Shown here in pieces: positions 17,143-26,327 of a DNA stretch of 64,000 nucleotides. Under the pieces are notes generated by a model, which saw nothing but the letters and a program-made list of their open reading frames with translations, did no database searches and had not been told where the DNA came from. The DNA lies in assembly GCF_001426375.1 (NCBI RefSeq), contig NZ_LMEO01000050.1, positions 186,001 to 250,000 of the forward strand, written 5' to 3'. This DNA is from Paenibacillus sp. Root444D2. Lineage in GTDB: Bacteria; Bacillota; Bacilli; Paenibacillales; NBRC-103111. Both the position numbers and the translations under genes were made by a program. How positions within the stretch are numbered: position 1 is the first letter of the stretch; the number at the start of each line of letters is the position of its first letter.

Positions 17143-17173
17143 TAGTATGCTTTACCAATCATTTTCATATTCA
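17143..17173 (-). promoter_or_regulatory. Sigma-G/sigma-F type forespore promoter
   Basis: On the minus strand TGAATA (17168-17173), an 18-bp spacer and CATACTA (17143-17149) match the forespore consensus closely. It lies 42 bp before the lipoprotein start. Confidence 0.7.
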
Positions 17174-17210
17174 TCTACATCATTCAAAGAAAATCGATTC
17201 AATGAAAAAA

Positions 17211-17232
17211 ACCTAGCGAAGCCCCGCTAGGT
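17211..17232 (-). terminator. Terminator of the EamA exporter gene
   Basis: Perfect 8-bp stem ACCTAGCG/CGCTAGGT with a six-base loop. On the minus strand a run of Ts follows. It begins inside the last bases of the gene. Confidence 0.85.
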
Positions 17233-18156
17233 TTTTGCTATCTCTATTCTTGCGCCCTTCATTTGCTGCTTCTTAATTGCATAATTCGTGATATACACCC
17301 CAACCACGATCCAAATAGCCCCTAAAAGATGATACATCCTTAACGATTCCCCCGTAAAAGCAGTTGCAAAAACGGCGCTGAACATCGGAATCAAATTCAG
17401 AAAACCCGCACAACGCTGAGGACCAGCAAGCTCAATAGCACGATTCCAGCTCAAGAAAGCAACAATCGAAGCAAACAAACCAATATAAATAAGTCCTGTT
17501 ACAAGAGGTGGACTCCAGTCAACATGCGGCGACTTCAGCGCCCATTCCACTGCCGAAAGCGGAAGCAGCAGCACTAAAGCCACAGTCATTTGAATCAGTA
17601 AAAAAGGACTGGATGGGAATCGTCCTGACATCTTTTTCATACCCACCGAATATAGAGCCCAACACAGAACGGCCACTAGCATGAACAGGTCGCCTTTGTT
17701 AAAGGAAAGACTCAACAGCGCCGACGCACTCCCTCGACTAATAATCCAGCTCACACCAGCCATGGAGACCACAATTCCAGGTAAAGCCGACCAAGCGAAG
17801 CGCTCTTTCATAACTAGCCAGGTTAAAAGCACAACTATGATAGGTGTAGCCGAATTCATTAACGATGCATTAATCGAACCTGTATATTGGACAGCTACAT
17901 AGGTTAACGTATTGAATCCCGCAACACCGGTTGCGGACAGAAAAAGAATCATTTTCCAGCTGCGGAGAAATTCAGTTCTTAGCTGCCAAGCCTGCCTACC
18001 GAAGAAAGGAAGAAGACAAATAAAAGCAATACTCCAACGTAATGCAGCTAGCGTAATCGGCGGAATGTGAAGGACAAGCGCCTTGCCAGCAACAAAATTG
18101 CCTCCCCATATACATGTGGCGAGAACTAACAGAATGTAGGGAGAATGTTTGATCAT
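17227..18156 (-). CDS. EamA/DMT superfamily transporter
   Basis: A 309-residue protein from the ATG at 18156, with AAAGGAG upstream; the open frame adds 13 unlikely codons. Ten hydrophobic segments are arranged as two EamA repeats. The first begins ILLVLATCIWGGNFVAGK, and the second carries GDLFMLVAVLCWALYSVGMKK. Drug/metabolite transporters of this type usually export metabolites or amino acids. No neighbour indicates the substrate. The terminator overlaps the last few codons. Confidence 0.9.
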   Translation of the reverse strand: MIKHSPYILLVLATCIWGGNFVAGKALVLHIPPITLAALRWSIAFICLLPFFGRQAWQLRTEFLRSWKMILFLSATGVAGFNTLTYVAVQYTGSINASLMNSATPIIVVLLTWLVMKERFAWSALPGIVVSMAGVSWIISRGSASALLSLSFNKGDLFMLVAVLCWALYSVGMKKMSGRFPSSPFLLIQMTVALVLLLPLSAVEWALKSPHVDWSPPLVTGLIYIGLFASIVAFLSWNRAIELAGPQRCAGFLNLIPMFSAVFATAFTGESLRMYHLLGAIWIVVGVYITNYAIKKQQMKGARIEIAKT

Positions 18157-18288
18157 ATAGATTCGAGCTCCTTTTTTGTAAAACTGTTGGATCAATCAGT
18201 TATTCATTCATTATGATACCATATGATTCAACCCACAAGGCGATGTATGGAAAATAAGACTCCTGATTGGGATCGTTTCTGTGAAGTC

Positions 18289-18318
18289 GAATAGCGAATT
18301 CGAAAAAGAAACATAATA
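18289..18318 (+). promoter_or_regulatory. Sigma-G-like promoter of the ger operon
   Basis: GAATA (18289-18293), an 18-bp spacer and CATAATA (18312-18318) resemble the forespore promoter and share the spacer of the one before the YhcN gene. It lies 55 bp before the gerA start. Confidence 0.5.
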
Positions 18319-18373
18319 AAGGATGGAAATATTGGGCAGTCCTGAATCACAGCGAGGAAGGAGATCGATAAGC

Positions 18374-19777
18374 ATGAACGGAGACTTGAAGAGTGCTCCT
18401 AGTCTGTTAGAGCAAACGTTGCAACTGCTCAGCGATTGCTCGGATTTATCACATCTGCATCTCCCGCTTCCGCAAATCGATATCATTTATTTCGGTCACC
18501 TTGTCAGTTCAGAGGCTTTAAGAAAAGACGCCATAGAGCCTTTCAATAGGAAAGACGTTGATTTGGTCGCTACACTTAGCCAATCTTCCTATATGATTAA
18601 GCTGCAAGCAAGCGAACTTGTTACAGGCATTTTGGCTGGAAATATCGCTATTTACTATAAAAATAGAGGTTACTTGCACGAAGCTTACGCGCCTGAATCT
18701 CGATCCATTCAAAATTCAGAGACAGAAAGCGTCATTAATGGTCCCATGGACTCTTTCACTGAGTCACTCAGTACGAATTTGTCTTTGATACGGAGGCGTA
18801 TCAAGGACCCTGGTTTAAAAGCAATCACCTACACGATCGGTACAAGAACAGGAACGACGATGGTTCTCCTTTATTTAGAGGGACTTGCAGAACCGGCGCA
18901 TGTGCAAAAGTTAAGCGAAATGATTGAAAAGCTTGATATCCAAACCATCTATGATACGAATACACTAGTGCAACATTTAACACCCAACAAACTAGCCATT
19001 TTCCCTCAATTCCTAACAAGCGTTCGACCTGATCATATGGCAGACAAGCTGACAAGCGGCAAAATAGTGGGGTTGCTTGACGGGAGCCCAGTCGCATTCA
19101 GCGCACCAACCTCGTTTATTGAATTTTTCTCATCACCTGACGATTATTATCAGCCATGGGTCGTTGCTTCTGCGGTTCGCATTTTACGGTTCATTGCCTT
19201 ATTCATCACACTTTGCTTCACTGCATTTTATGTATCTATAGTCACTTATCATTATGAAATGATTCCATCGTCCCTGCTGTTAAACTTAATGGAATCCCGT
19301 AATAAAGTGCCGTTCTCCCCTCTTATAGAAGCCATTGTTATGGAAATGACTATTGAGCTACTTCGCGAAGCTGGTGCGCGTTTACCTACCAAAATCGGTC
19401 AGACCATTGGTACCGTCGGCGGGATCGTCATCGGACAAGCGGCCGTTCAGGCTGGCATTACAAGCAATATCCTCATTATATCGATAGCTATTTCGGCTAT
19501 CGCTTCCTTCGTCATACCCAGTTATATCATGAGTTCTTCTATCCGCTTGCTACGATTTGCGATCATTATACTGGCCGGTCTCCTCGGAAATTTCGGCCTG
19601 GTGTTTGGACTCAGCTTAATTATGATTCAGCTTTCTGGGTTTAACATGTTCGGCATCTCTTATTTATACCCAATTGCACCTTCGAACCCAATTCGATGGT
19701 TAGAACTCATTTTCCGAGCACCCATTCAGATTTTGACCAAACTCAAAAAGCCTACCACCAATAATCCGAACGAATGA
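18374..19777 (+). CDS. Spore germinant receptor subunit A (GerA family)
   Basis: The start at 18374 follows GGAAGGAG; 17 upstream codons lack a site. It gives 467 residues. The N-terminal soluble half (LLSDCSDLSHLHL...IDIIYFGHLVSSEALRKDAIEPF) is followed by the typical GerA core: RRRIKDPGLKAITYTIGTRTGTTM, PDHMADKLTSGKIVGLLDGSPVAF and a membrane half containing EAIVMEMTIELLREAGARLPTKIGQTIGTVGGIVIGQAAV. With B and C subunits downstream it forms an inner-membrane germinant receptor that senses small nutrients. Overlapping stops and starts show tight translational coupling. Confidence 0.95.
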   Translation: MNGDLKSAPSLLEQTLQLLSDCSDLSHLHLPLPQIDIIYFGHLVSSEALRKDAIEPFNRKDVDLVATLSQSSYMIKLQASELVTGILAGNIAIYYKNRGYLHEAYAPESRSIQNSETESVINGPMDSFTESLSTNLSLIRRRIKDPGLKAITYTIGTRTGTTMVLLYLEGLAEPAHVQKLSEMIEKLDIQTIYDTNTLVQHLTPNKLAIFPQFLTSVRPDHMADKLTSGKIVGLLDGSPVAFSAPTSFIEFFSSPDDYYQPWVVASAVRILRFIALFITLCFTAFYVSIVTYHYEMIPSSLLLNLMESRNKVPFSPLIEAIVMEMTIELLREAGARLPTKIGQTIGTVGGIVIGQAAVQAGITSNILIISIAISAIASFVIPSYIMSSSIRLLRFAIIILAGLLGNFGLVFGLSLIMIQLSGFNMFGISYLYPIAPSNPIRWLELIFRAPIQILTKLKKPTTNNPNE

Positions 19778-19788
19778 AGGAGACACTC

Positions 19789-20877
19789 ATGCGTGCTAAG
19801 CTTCCATTTTATCAGACCACCATTATGGCAAACTTCGCTCAAACCGGTGTCGTCATCATTAGCCTTCCTCGGCTAATTTCTGAGAATATCGGTACAAATG
19901 GGTGGGCAGCTTTACTTATCTGTTCGACCGTTGCCGCTTTCAATCTTCTGCTCATTTCATTCGTTTATCGATTAGGTAGAGGGAGGTCTATTTTTGAAAT
20001 TTCACAATCTGCTTTACCGAATTTCATGGTAGTTCCTTTTTTCGGGGTTCTAGCTGGATTATGGGCAATTCTAGGCAGCTTGGTTGGTAAAGAATATATA
20101 TTAATTTTAAAATCGTTATCGTTCCCCTCGCTCCACCCCGCTTATTTGTATATTTTATTTGAGATTCTTGTTTTCTTGCTTTTAACTAAGGGCATTATGA
20201 GTATCTCCAGAACAGCAGTCCTTTCATTTTATGTAATTATTTGGAATTTTTTACTTATTTTTTATGCCTTAGAAGATTTTGATCTATCACGTATGACTAC
20301 CTTCTGGTTTAAAGATGCCACTCACTCCATCAAAGGGTGGATTGAGGTTTACATAGCCTTTCTGGGTTACGAACTTTGCCTTTTGCTTTTTCCATATTCC
20401 AATGAAAAAACGCATTTAATCCGTGCTTTTCAACTTGCAAATCTGATCACCACATTTTCTTATACGTTAACTGTATTTGTTGCCTTTGGCTTTTTCAGCC
20501 TCCATCAACTTCAGCATATGAAGTATCCTGTACTCAATTTGCTCTCGTATGTGGAACTCCCCTTTGTAAAACGAATCGATGATATCGTGTTTAATATTAC
20601 TTTGTTTCGAGTTCTCATGACGAGTGTCCTATACAGTTGGGCAGCACTTGAAACGATAAAATGGCTCCTGCCAACTTCAAGCAAGCGATGGATACCCTAT
20701 GTTATTTTAGTGATTTTCCCATTAGCTGCCTTGTTTGTCATACCCTCAGCGCTTGAAAAGACAGAACACTGGTTAAGTCTGTTTGGAATTTCTGAAGCAG
20801 GGGTTGCTTTCTTGCTGCCCATCTTCCTATTGGTCATCCTTTTAATTAACAAATATCGAGGGCGGAATTATGCGTAA
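19789..20877 (+). CDS. Spore germinant receptor subunit B (GerB family permease)
   Basis: The frame overlaps the end of the A subunit gene. The best start is the ATG at 19789, since AAGGAG stands 6 bp upstream, giving 362 residues. About ten membrane helices belong to the APC-like endospore germination permease family. Hallmarks are FAQTGVVIISLPRLISENIGTNGW near the N-terminus and FLGYELCLLLFPY in the middle. It probably holds the germinant-binding pocket. The 3' end overlaps the C subunit gene by 8 bp. Confidence 0.94.
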   Translation: MRAKLPFYQTTIMANFAQTGVVIISLPRLISENIGTNGWAALLICSTVAAFNLLLISFVYRLGRGRSIFEISQSALPNFMVVPFFGVLAGLWAILGSLVGKEYILILKSLSFPSLHPAYLYILFEILVFLLLTKGIMSISRTAVLSFYVIIWNFLLIFYALEDFDLSRMTTFWFKDATHSIKGWIEVYIAFLGYELCLLLFPYSNEKTHLIRAFQLANLITTFSYTLTVFVAFGFFSLHQLQHMKYPVLNLLSYVELPFVKRIDDIVFNITLFRVLMTSVLYSWAALETIKWLLPTSSKRWIPYVILVIFPLAALFVIPSALEKTEHWLSLFGISEAGVAFLLPIFLLVILLINKYRGRNYA

Positions 20878-21991
20878 TTGGGTATTGGTTGTCTTCCTAT
20901 TGAGTCTCACCGGTTGTGTTGAACAAAATCGCATTGAGAAATTAGGCATGTCTGATATCGTTGCTTTGGACTCTGTGTATGAAAGGAATGGAAAACCTTC
21001 TGAAACGGACGTGTCTACGGCTATCTCTATCCCGAAATCAGGATCAATGGACAATCAGCAAGCAGACATTCTACAAACCATAGCTGAATCCCCTAAAGAT
21101 GGGCGGATCAAAATGTCCCGTAAAATCAACAAAGTCCTTGTTTCAGGGCAATTGAGAAGTATGCTGTTCGGGAAAGACTTGGCTAAACAGGGGATTTGGA
21201 ACGAACTTGACTCCTATCGCCGCGATTATACCGTTGGTGAAAAACTGAAAATTGTCATCGTTAACGGCAGTGCTGTAGACATGTTGACTCATAAATATGC
21301 ACAAATACGATCCGTCGGGAATCATATTGATCAGTTATTAACCCAAGAGGCCAAAATCCATGAGGTTCCTGATGTATCTCTGTACAGTTTCGTACGCGAC
21401 TATTATGACGATGGTAGGGATCCAATCGCTCCTATGCTAATTGTAAAAGGTGATAATATTGAAATCGATGGGATTGCCCTTTTCAAAAATGATCGCTACA
21501 TTGGCAAAATTAGTGCCGAACAAACCGTACTATTTGCTATTCTCAATAAAAGCTTCAAAATGGGCGAATTCGATATTACATTCATGGATCGTTCATCTGG
21601 GCGAAAAGAAAGTGCGATGATTAGTTCAATCGCCAGCAAAAGAGAAGTCATCGTTAACAAGCAGGGGAGTGAAAGCAAGATCCCTCAAGTCGTTATCCGT
21701 ATTCGCTTAAGCGGCATTATATTGGAATATACAGGAAAATCGACATTCAAAAAACCGGAAGAACAAAAAAATTTAGATCAGGATTTGTCCGAAGCCATTC
21801 GCGAAAAATTACAAGCGATAGTTAGCCATGTGCAGCGCAGCGGCGGGGATAACTTGGGTATCGGAACTTACGTCCGCAATAGTATGAGCTATGAAAATTG
21901 GAACAATTTGAATTGGAAATCCATTTACCCCCGTGCCGATATCCGAGTAGAAGTTGATACCACAATTCGTGATTATGGTATGATTCGATAG
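20870..21991 (+). CDS. Spore germinant receptor subunit C (Ger(x)C lipoprotein)
   Basis: A 373-residue lipoprotein. The signal ends in the lipobox LTGC with Cys16. The mature part has the Ger(x)C pattern: an N-terminal region KLGMSDIVALDS, the middle SGQLRSMLFGKDLAKQGIWNELD and the C-terminal domain INKSFKMGEFDITFMD...VRIRLSGIILEY...DIRVEVDTTIRDYGMI. It starts 8 bp before the B gene stops and completes an A-B-C operon. No clear terminator follows. Confidence 0.94.
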   Translation: MRNWVLVVFLLSLTGCVEQNRIEKLGMSDIVALDSVYERNGKPSETDVSTAISIPKSGSMDNQQADILQTIAESPKDGRIKMSRKINKVLVSGQLRSMLFGKDLAKQGIWNELDSYRRDYTVGEKLKIVIVNGSAVDMLTHKYAQIRSVGNHIDQLLTQEAKIHEVPDVSLYSFVRDYYDDGRDPIAPMLIVKGDNIEIDGIALFKNDRYIGKISAEQTVLFAILNKSFKMGEFDITFMDRSSGRKESAMISSIASKREVIVNKQGSESKIPQVVIRIRLSGIILEYTGKSTFKKPEEQKNLDQDLSEAIREKLQAIVSHVQRSGGDNLGIGTYVRNSMSYENWNNLNWKSIYPRADIRVEVDTTIRDYGMIR

Positions 21992-22105
21992 CTTTTTAAC
22001 TTGAAAGCTGCTTGAACTGTTTCTGGCTCTTTTAACGTTAATGTTCCTGTGCTAGAATCAGAGGAATGGCTTAACGAGACAAGGAGCACGGAGGTGAAAA
22101 GCCCA

Positions 22106-22324
22106 ATGAACAAGACACTGTCAACGGATATGGAATTATTCGCGGCTGCGCTATCGCAAGTTACTGTAGTTGTCATTCAACATACAGCGGATGATATTCC
22201 AGTATTCATTGCTTCAGGCGTGGTAGAAAAGTATACGACTCATTCCGTAAAGATTGGCGCAACGAGTTATTTACGGGATGAAAGCGAGTTCCGCATTGAT
22301 GAACGTTCAAGCCGTCAGCCTTAA
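22106..22324 (+). CDS. Short protein of unknown function
   Basis: A 72-residue frame from the ATG at 22106, chosen because GGAGGTGA stands 8 bp upstream. It has one compact domain (FAAALSQVTVVVIQHTADDIPVFIASGVVEKYTTHSVKIGATSYLRDESEFRID) that suggests a small beta-barrel resembling an SH3- or Sm-like fold. I do not recognise it. Its stop codon overlaps the stop of the convergent gene at 22321. Confidence 0.7.
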   Translation: MNKTLSTDMELFAAALSQVTVVVIQHTADDIPVFIASGVVEKYTTHSVKIGATSYLRDESEFRIDERSSRQP

Positions 22325-22815
22325 TAAAAGGTCACTTCACAATAGGAGCCTAAGGGAATCAATTCTTGCAAATAATCATACATGGCCTTTTTTTCTTTAT
22401 CATGGAGTAATCGAATTGCGTGGAAATCAAAATGAATGATACTATCCGCCGCTTGATATCTGTTAAACTTTAAACGACCAAAAGGAAATAACCGGTTTAT
22501 CGCCTCTATGATGCCATATTGATTCAAATCTCTCCGCATCGCTGTTTGGATGATTGCTGTCGGTATTTCTTGCAGTTGTGGAACTTTATCGGGTTGAACC
22601 GCGCTGTATGCCTTGACTTGAAAGTTGACATAGGGATATAAGTAACCGCTTGCAAAATGCTGTAGGCTTTGAGCATCCTTCTCGGGTAAATACAAATCTC
22701 CAGTCCAAGCGTAGATCGTCGCTTTATGCTTTTCAGGTGTATGAATTCTAATATATCTTAGATGCGGAAAACGATTCCTTACAAGTTTCTCGGACAATAA
22801 ACGAGTTCCCACCAT
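22321..22815 (-). CDS. Protein of unknown function
   Basis: A 164-residue soluble protein from the ATG at 22815 behind GAGGT. It contains an alpha/beta N-terminal half (VRNRFPHLRYIRIHTPEKHKATIYAWTGDLYLPEKDAQSL) followed by a basic C-terminal half with IHFDFHAIRLLHDKEKKAMYDYLQEL. No membrane segment or known motif is visible. Its stop codon overlaps the stop of the small gene on the other strand by four bases, so the two transcripts converge without a terminator between them. Confidence 0.7.
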   Translation of the reverse strand: MVGTRLLSEKLVRNRFPHLRYIRIHTPEKHKATIYAWTGDLYLPEKDAQSLQHFASGYLYPYVNFQVKAYSAVQPDKVPQLQEIPTAIIQTAMRRDLNQYGIIEAINRLFPFGRLKFNRYQAADSIIHFDFHAIRLLHDKEKKAMYDYLQELIPLGSYCEVTFY

Positions 22816-22869
22816 GATCACCTCTTCGGATTATGCCTTGCTCCCTTTAGCATATGCCATAGAAAAAAG

Positions 22870-22900
22870 ACAGCTATCCTTTTGTGGCGAAAAGGTAGCT
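22870..22900 (-). terminator. katA terminator
   Basis: Stem CAGCTATCC/GGTAGCTG plus a TTTT/AAAA extension, with TTTTTTC after it on the minus strand, about 20 bp past the katA stop. Confidence 0.8.
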
Positions 22901-22917
22901 GCCTCTCACTATTCACT

Positions 22918-24369
22918 TCATTCTGGTATGGATAACCCAAGACCCTCTGCCACGCGGATCCCATATTCGGGATCTGCCTTATAGAAATGACCAATCTGTC
23001 TGAGCTTAATTTCATCCGACTCCACAGGTTTCATTGCACCAACAATCGTTTGAACAAGACGAGTACGTTCCTCTTCGCTTAACAAGCGGTATAAATCACC
23101 AGGTTGCGTGTAATGATCATGATGATCATAGGCAACACTGTCCGCCGACCCAGACACTTCGTAGGGTGCCGGTTTGTCCGCAGGCGTCTCCTTTGGTCCG
23201 CCAAGGCTGTTCGGCTCGTAGTATACGGAACCCCCACCATTGCTATCCGCACGCATTTGACCATCACGCTGATAGTTATTCACTTCACTCCGCGGGCGAT
23301 TTATTGGCAATGCCTGATGATTAGCCCCCACCCGGTACCGATGTGCATCTCCATAAGCAAACAATCGTCCTTGCAGCATTTTATCAGGTGAAACATCGAT
23401 TCCTGGTACGAGTGTCCCTGGCGAGAATGTAGCTTGCTCTACCTCAGCAAAATAATTTTCCGGGTTGCGATCCAGCACCATGCGCCCAACTTCAATTAAA
23501 GGATAGTCTTTCTGCGACCAAACTTTCGTGACATCAAAAGGATCAAAACGATACGTATTCACATCCTCAAGAGGCATGATCTGTACACACAGCTTCCAGG
23601 CTGGGAAATCTCCTTTATCAATCGCATTAAACAAGTCCTCGGTATGATAATCCGGATTGTCGGCCGCGAGCTGTGCAGCTACATCTGGCGCTAAGTTCTG
23701 GACGCCTTGTTCGGTTTTAAAATGATATTTCACCCACACACCTTCGCCCTCAGCATTGACCCATTTGAACGTATGACTGCCAAATCCATGCATATGCCTC
23801 AGCGTTGCGGGAATACCCCGATCCGACATTAGTATTGTCACTTGATGCAAAGATTCAGGAGATAATGACCAGAAATCCCAGACGGCATTTGGATTTTTCA
23901 AATGAGTTTGGGGGTGTCTTTTCTGTGTATGAATAAAGTCAGGGAATTTAATCGCGTCGCGAATAAAAAACACAGGCGTATTATTGCCGACCAAATCATA
24001 ATTCCCTTCATCGGTATAAAATTTCACTGCGAATCCGCGCGGGTCCCGAACCGTGTCCGAAGAACCATTCTCACCAGCCACGGTTGAAAATCGAACGAAC
24101 AGCGGTGTACGCTTGCCTACCTCTGAGAACAAGCTTGCTTTCGTATACTTCGTCAAATCTTGCGTGACTTCAAAATAACCGTGCGCTCCCGCACCTTTGG
24201 CATGAACCACTCGCTCAGGTACGCGCTCTCGGTTAAAGTGTGCCAGCTTTTCTAAAAGGTGGACATCTTGTATCAACGTCGGCCCCCGTGCCCCCGCCGT
24301 TATCGAGTTTTGGTTGTCCCCAACCGGAGCTCCCCAGCTGGTCGTAAGCTTGTTTTTTTCTGTACTCAT
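22918..24369 (-). CDS. katA: Monofunctional heme catalase
   Basis: A 483-residue small-subunit clade 3 catalase that dismutates hydrogen peroxide in the cytosol. The active-site His lies in [12 protein letters not shown], the Asn in [12 protein letters not shown] and its flanks, and the proximal heme-ligand Tyr in [14 protein letters not shown]. The C-terminus is typical of KatA. GAGGTGATT precedes the ATG. It is monocistronic. A repeat array fills the region behind its promoter. I could not confirm a PerR box. Confidence 0.97.
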   Translation of the reverse strand: MSTEKNKLTTSWGAPVGDNQNSITAGARGPTLIQDVHLLEKLAHFNRERVPERVVHAKGAGAHGYFEVTQDLTKYTKASLFSEVGKRTPLFVRFSTVAGENGSSDTVRDPRGFAVKFYTDEGNYDLVGNNTPVFFIRDAIKFPDFIHTQKRHPQTHLKNPNAVWDFWSLSPESLHQVTILMSDRGIPATLRHMHGFGSHTFKWVNAEGEGVWVKYHFKTEQGVQNLAPDVAAQLAADNPDYHTEDLFNAIDKGDFPAWKLCVQIMPLEDVNTYRFDPFDVTKVWSQKDYPLIEVGRMVLDRNPENYFAEVEQATFSPGTLVPGIDVSPDKMLQGRLFAYGDAHRYRVGANHQALPINRPRSEVNNYQRDGQMRADSNGGGSVYYEPNSLGGPKETPADKPAPYEVSGSADSVAYDHHDHYTQPGDLYRLLSEEERTRLVQTIVGAMKPVESDEIKLRQIGHFYKADPEYGIRVAEGLGLSIPE

Positions 24370-24554
24370 TTTCGAATCACCTCTTCAGTAAAATGTTGAA
24401 ACTCAGCATTAAGCGCTCTCATCGCTTACAGGATTATGTATGTGACAACCTTCCATTTCCCTTATTCATATGTATTCGAGAACCTGTCATGATATGATGC
24501 TGCGTCCATGCAAGCTCGATTTTCGTACTATTAGCTCTTGCCGCATTACGAAAG

Positions 24555-25166
24555 AGCGCGACAGCCACGGCTGAGACATCTGTAACGATGTTTAAACATC
24601 GTTACAAGCCACACGCAGCGCTGATGTCAGCGCTGCTTTCATCTGCAACGATGAAAATCATCGTTCCAACGCGACAGCCACGACTGAGAAATCTGCAACG
24701 ATGAATATCATCGTTGCAGCGCACGACAGCCGTGGCAGAGACATCTGTAACGATGTAAAACATCGTTACAAGCCACACGCAGCCCCGATGTCAGCGCTGT
24801 TTTCATCTGCAACGATGAAAATCATCGTTCCCGACAGCCACGGCTGAGACATCTGTAACAATGTAAAACATCGTTACAAGTGGCACGCAGTGCCGATGTC
24901 AGCACTATTTTCATCTGCAACGATGAAAATCATCGTTCCAGCGCGCGACAGCCACGGCTGAGACATCTGTAACGATGTTAAACATCGTTATAAGCCACAA
25001 GCAGTGCCGATGTCAGCACTATTTTCATCTGCAACGATGAAAATCATCGTTGCAGCGCACGACAGCCGCGGCAGAGACATCTGTAACGATGTAAAACATC
25101 GTTACAAGCCACACGCAGCCCCGATGTCAGCGCTGTTTTCATCTGCAACGATGAAAATCATCGTTC
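24555..25166. repeat. Array of ~114-bp units built from palindromes (five full, one chimeric)
   Basis: Each unit has a fixed order: GCGACAGCCACGGCTGAGACATC, stem-loop A (arms TGTAACGATGT and complement), a spacer with CGCTGATGTCAGCGC-like dyad, then stem-loop B (arms CTGCAACGATGA and complement). Stem-loop A starts at 24581, 24746, 24854, 24968 and 25082. Stem-loop B starts at 24642, 24807, 24915, 25029 and 25143, plus a chimeric copy at 24693. Units are 108-114 bp apart. A1 is a perfect 26-bp palindrome. Substitutions often retain pairing. There is no open frame and no leader. Two further copies occur at 35290-35530. Confidence 0.9.
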
Positions 25167-25227
25167 CCTTTTACCACCTGTAATAAGTGAAACCTCTCGG
25201 TCACCCTAAAGATATAAATACACAAAA

Positions 25228-25249
25228 AAGCATCCCTCACGGGATGCTT
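25228..25249 (-). terminator. Terminator of the beta-hydroxyacid dehydrogenase gene
   Basis: Perfect 9-bp stem AAGCATCCC/GGGATGCTT, four-base loop and TTTTTT on the minus strand. Confidence 0.9.
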
Positions 25250-25285
25250 ACTCTCCTTCAATAGCTCACTATCTCGAGCTACTTA

Positions 25286-26161
25286 TTAATAAATCTTAAA
25301 CAATGCTTGAGTACCGCTGTCTTCTTCGCCGCTCGCAGCTAGCTGCTCATAAAGAGATTTCGCCAGTGTTAGTCCGGGCAGCTCCACGTTCATTTCCTCA
25401 GCAGATTGAAGCGCGATCTTCATATCTTTGATGAAGTGCTTCACATAAAAGCCTGGAGCAAAATTCCCAGCGATGATGCGGGGAGCCAGGTTACTTAAGG
25501 ACCAACTGCCCGCCGCGCCCGACTCAATACTTTTGAGCACAGTCGAAGGATCGAGTCCTGATTTCTTCGCATATACGAGCGCTTCAACAACGCCCATCAT
25601 ATTACTTGCGATTGCGATTTGGTTGCACATTTTCGTATGCTGCCCTGCACCCGCTTCTCCTTGGTAGACGATATTGGTGCCAATCTTCTCAAAAAGCGGC
25701 AGCATGGTATCAAAAGCTTCACGCGAGCCCCCAACCATAATCGATAATCTCGCTTCCTTAGCTCCAATATCACCACCCGAAACAGGAGCATCTAGTGAAA
25801 ACACTTGTCGCGTGAGTGCTTTTTCATAAATCTGTTTGGCCAGCATCGGACTAGATGTTGTCATATCAATTACATAGCTGCCCGGCTTAGTGTTAGAAAG
25901 AATGCCATTTTCGCCTAAATAAATCTCTTCTACGTCCTTAGGGAAGCCTACCATTGTAATAATTACATCACATTGCTGCGCTAATAATCCCGGTGAATCC
26001 TGCCAGTGAGCCCCCTGATCCAACAGCTCCTGTGCCTTGGATTTCGTTCGATTATATATATGTACCTCGTAGCCTGCTTGAATAAAATGGCCTGCCATAC
26101 TTTTGCCCATTACACCTGTTCCTACTAAGCCTACAATCGTTTGTGCCGGATTGATTACCAC
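25286..26161 (-). CDS. Beta-hydroxyacid dehydrogenase (3-hydroxyisobutyrate dehydrogenase family)
   Basis: A GTG at 26161 is chosen as start because AAAGGTGG lies 8 bp upstream and the protein then begins MVINPAQTIVGLVGTGVMG; the longer frame begins inside that Shine-Dalgarno. This gives 291 residues. The nucleotide loop GLVGTGVMG, the substrate motif DAPVSGGDIGAKEA and the catalytic Lys in GAGQHTKMCNQI are present. Relatives reduce or oxidise 3-hydroxyisobutyrate, tartronate semialdehyde or glyoxylate/succinic semialdehyde. Substrate undetermined. Monocistronic. Confidence 0.9.
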   Translation of the reverse strand: MVINPAQTIVGLVGTGVMGKSMAGHFIQAGYEVHIYNRTKSKAQELLDQGAHWQDSPGLLAQQCDVIITMVGFPKDVEEIYLGENGILSNTKPGSYVIDMTTSSPMLAKQIYEKALTRQVFSLDAPVSGGDIGAKEARLSIMVGGSREAFDTMLPLFEKIGTNIVYQGEAGAGQHTKMCNQIAIASNMMGVVEALVYAKKSGLDPSTVLKSIESGAAGSWSLSNLAPRIIAGNFAPGFYVKHFIKDMKIALQSAEEMNVELPGLTLAKSLYEQLAASGEEDSGTQALFKIY

Positions 26162-26286
26162 AATGAATGCCACCTTTCATTTTAACAGCAACTGATTTCG
26201 AATATGTTTCATTCTTAAGTTATCATCGTCTGTACATCTGGTCAAACTGAGCTCATACCTAAATGTGTAACGAAAATAAAATTACT

Positions 26287-26315
26287 TTGACAGACATAGT
26301 ATTCTCGTGTATATT
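26287..26315 (+). promoter_or_regulatory. Sigma-A promoter of the padR operon
   Basis: A perfect TTGACA (26287-26292), 17-bp spacer and TATATT (26310-26315) lie just before the padR Shine-Dalgarno. A short leader means PadR could easily block it by binding nearby. Confidence 0.75.
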
Positions 26316-26327
26316 TTAATCTAGGAG

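Larger units (their letters stand above)
24370..25285. other. Long intergenic region upstream of katA
   Basis: This stretch of about 900 bp contains the katA promoter region (24370-24540), the palindromic repeat array and the terminator of the downstream dehydrogenase gene. No gene could be supported on either strand. Confidence 0.75.

Noticed and set aside
24370-24480. PerR box upstream of katA
   Set aside because: Only a loose resemblance to TTATAAT-N-ATTATAA near 24430; too many mismatches to claim.
24555-25166. Possible CRISPR array
   Set aside because: Repeats are about 114 bp, the interval between stem-loops is conserved from copy to copy instead of unique, and no cas genes are present.
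24555-25166. Retron or diversity-generating element
   Set aside because: No reverse transcriptase or target gene in the neighbourhood, and the repeats occur at two unrelated places.
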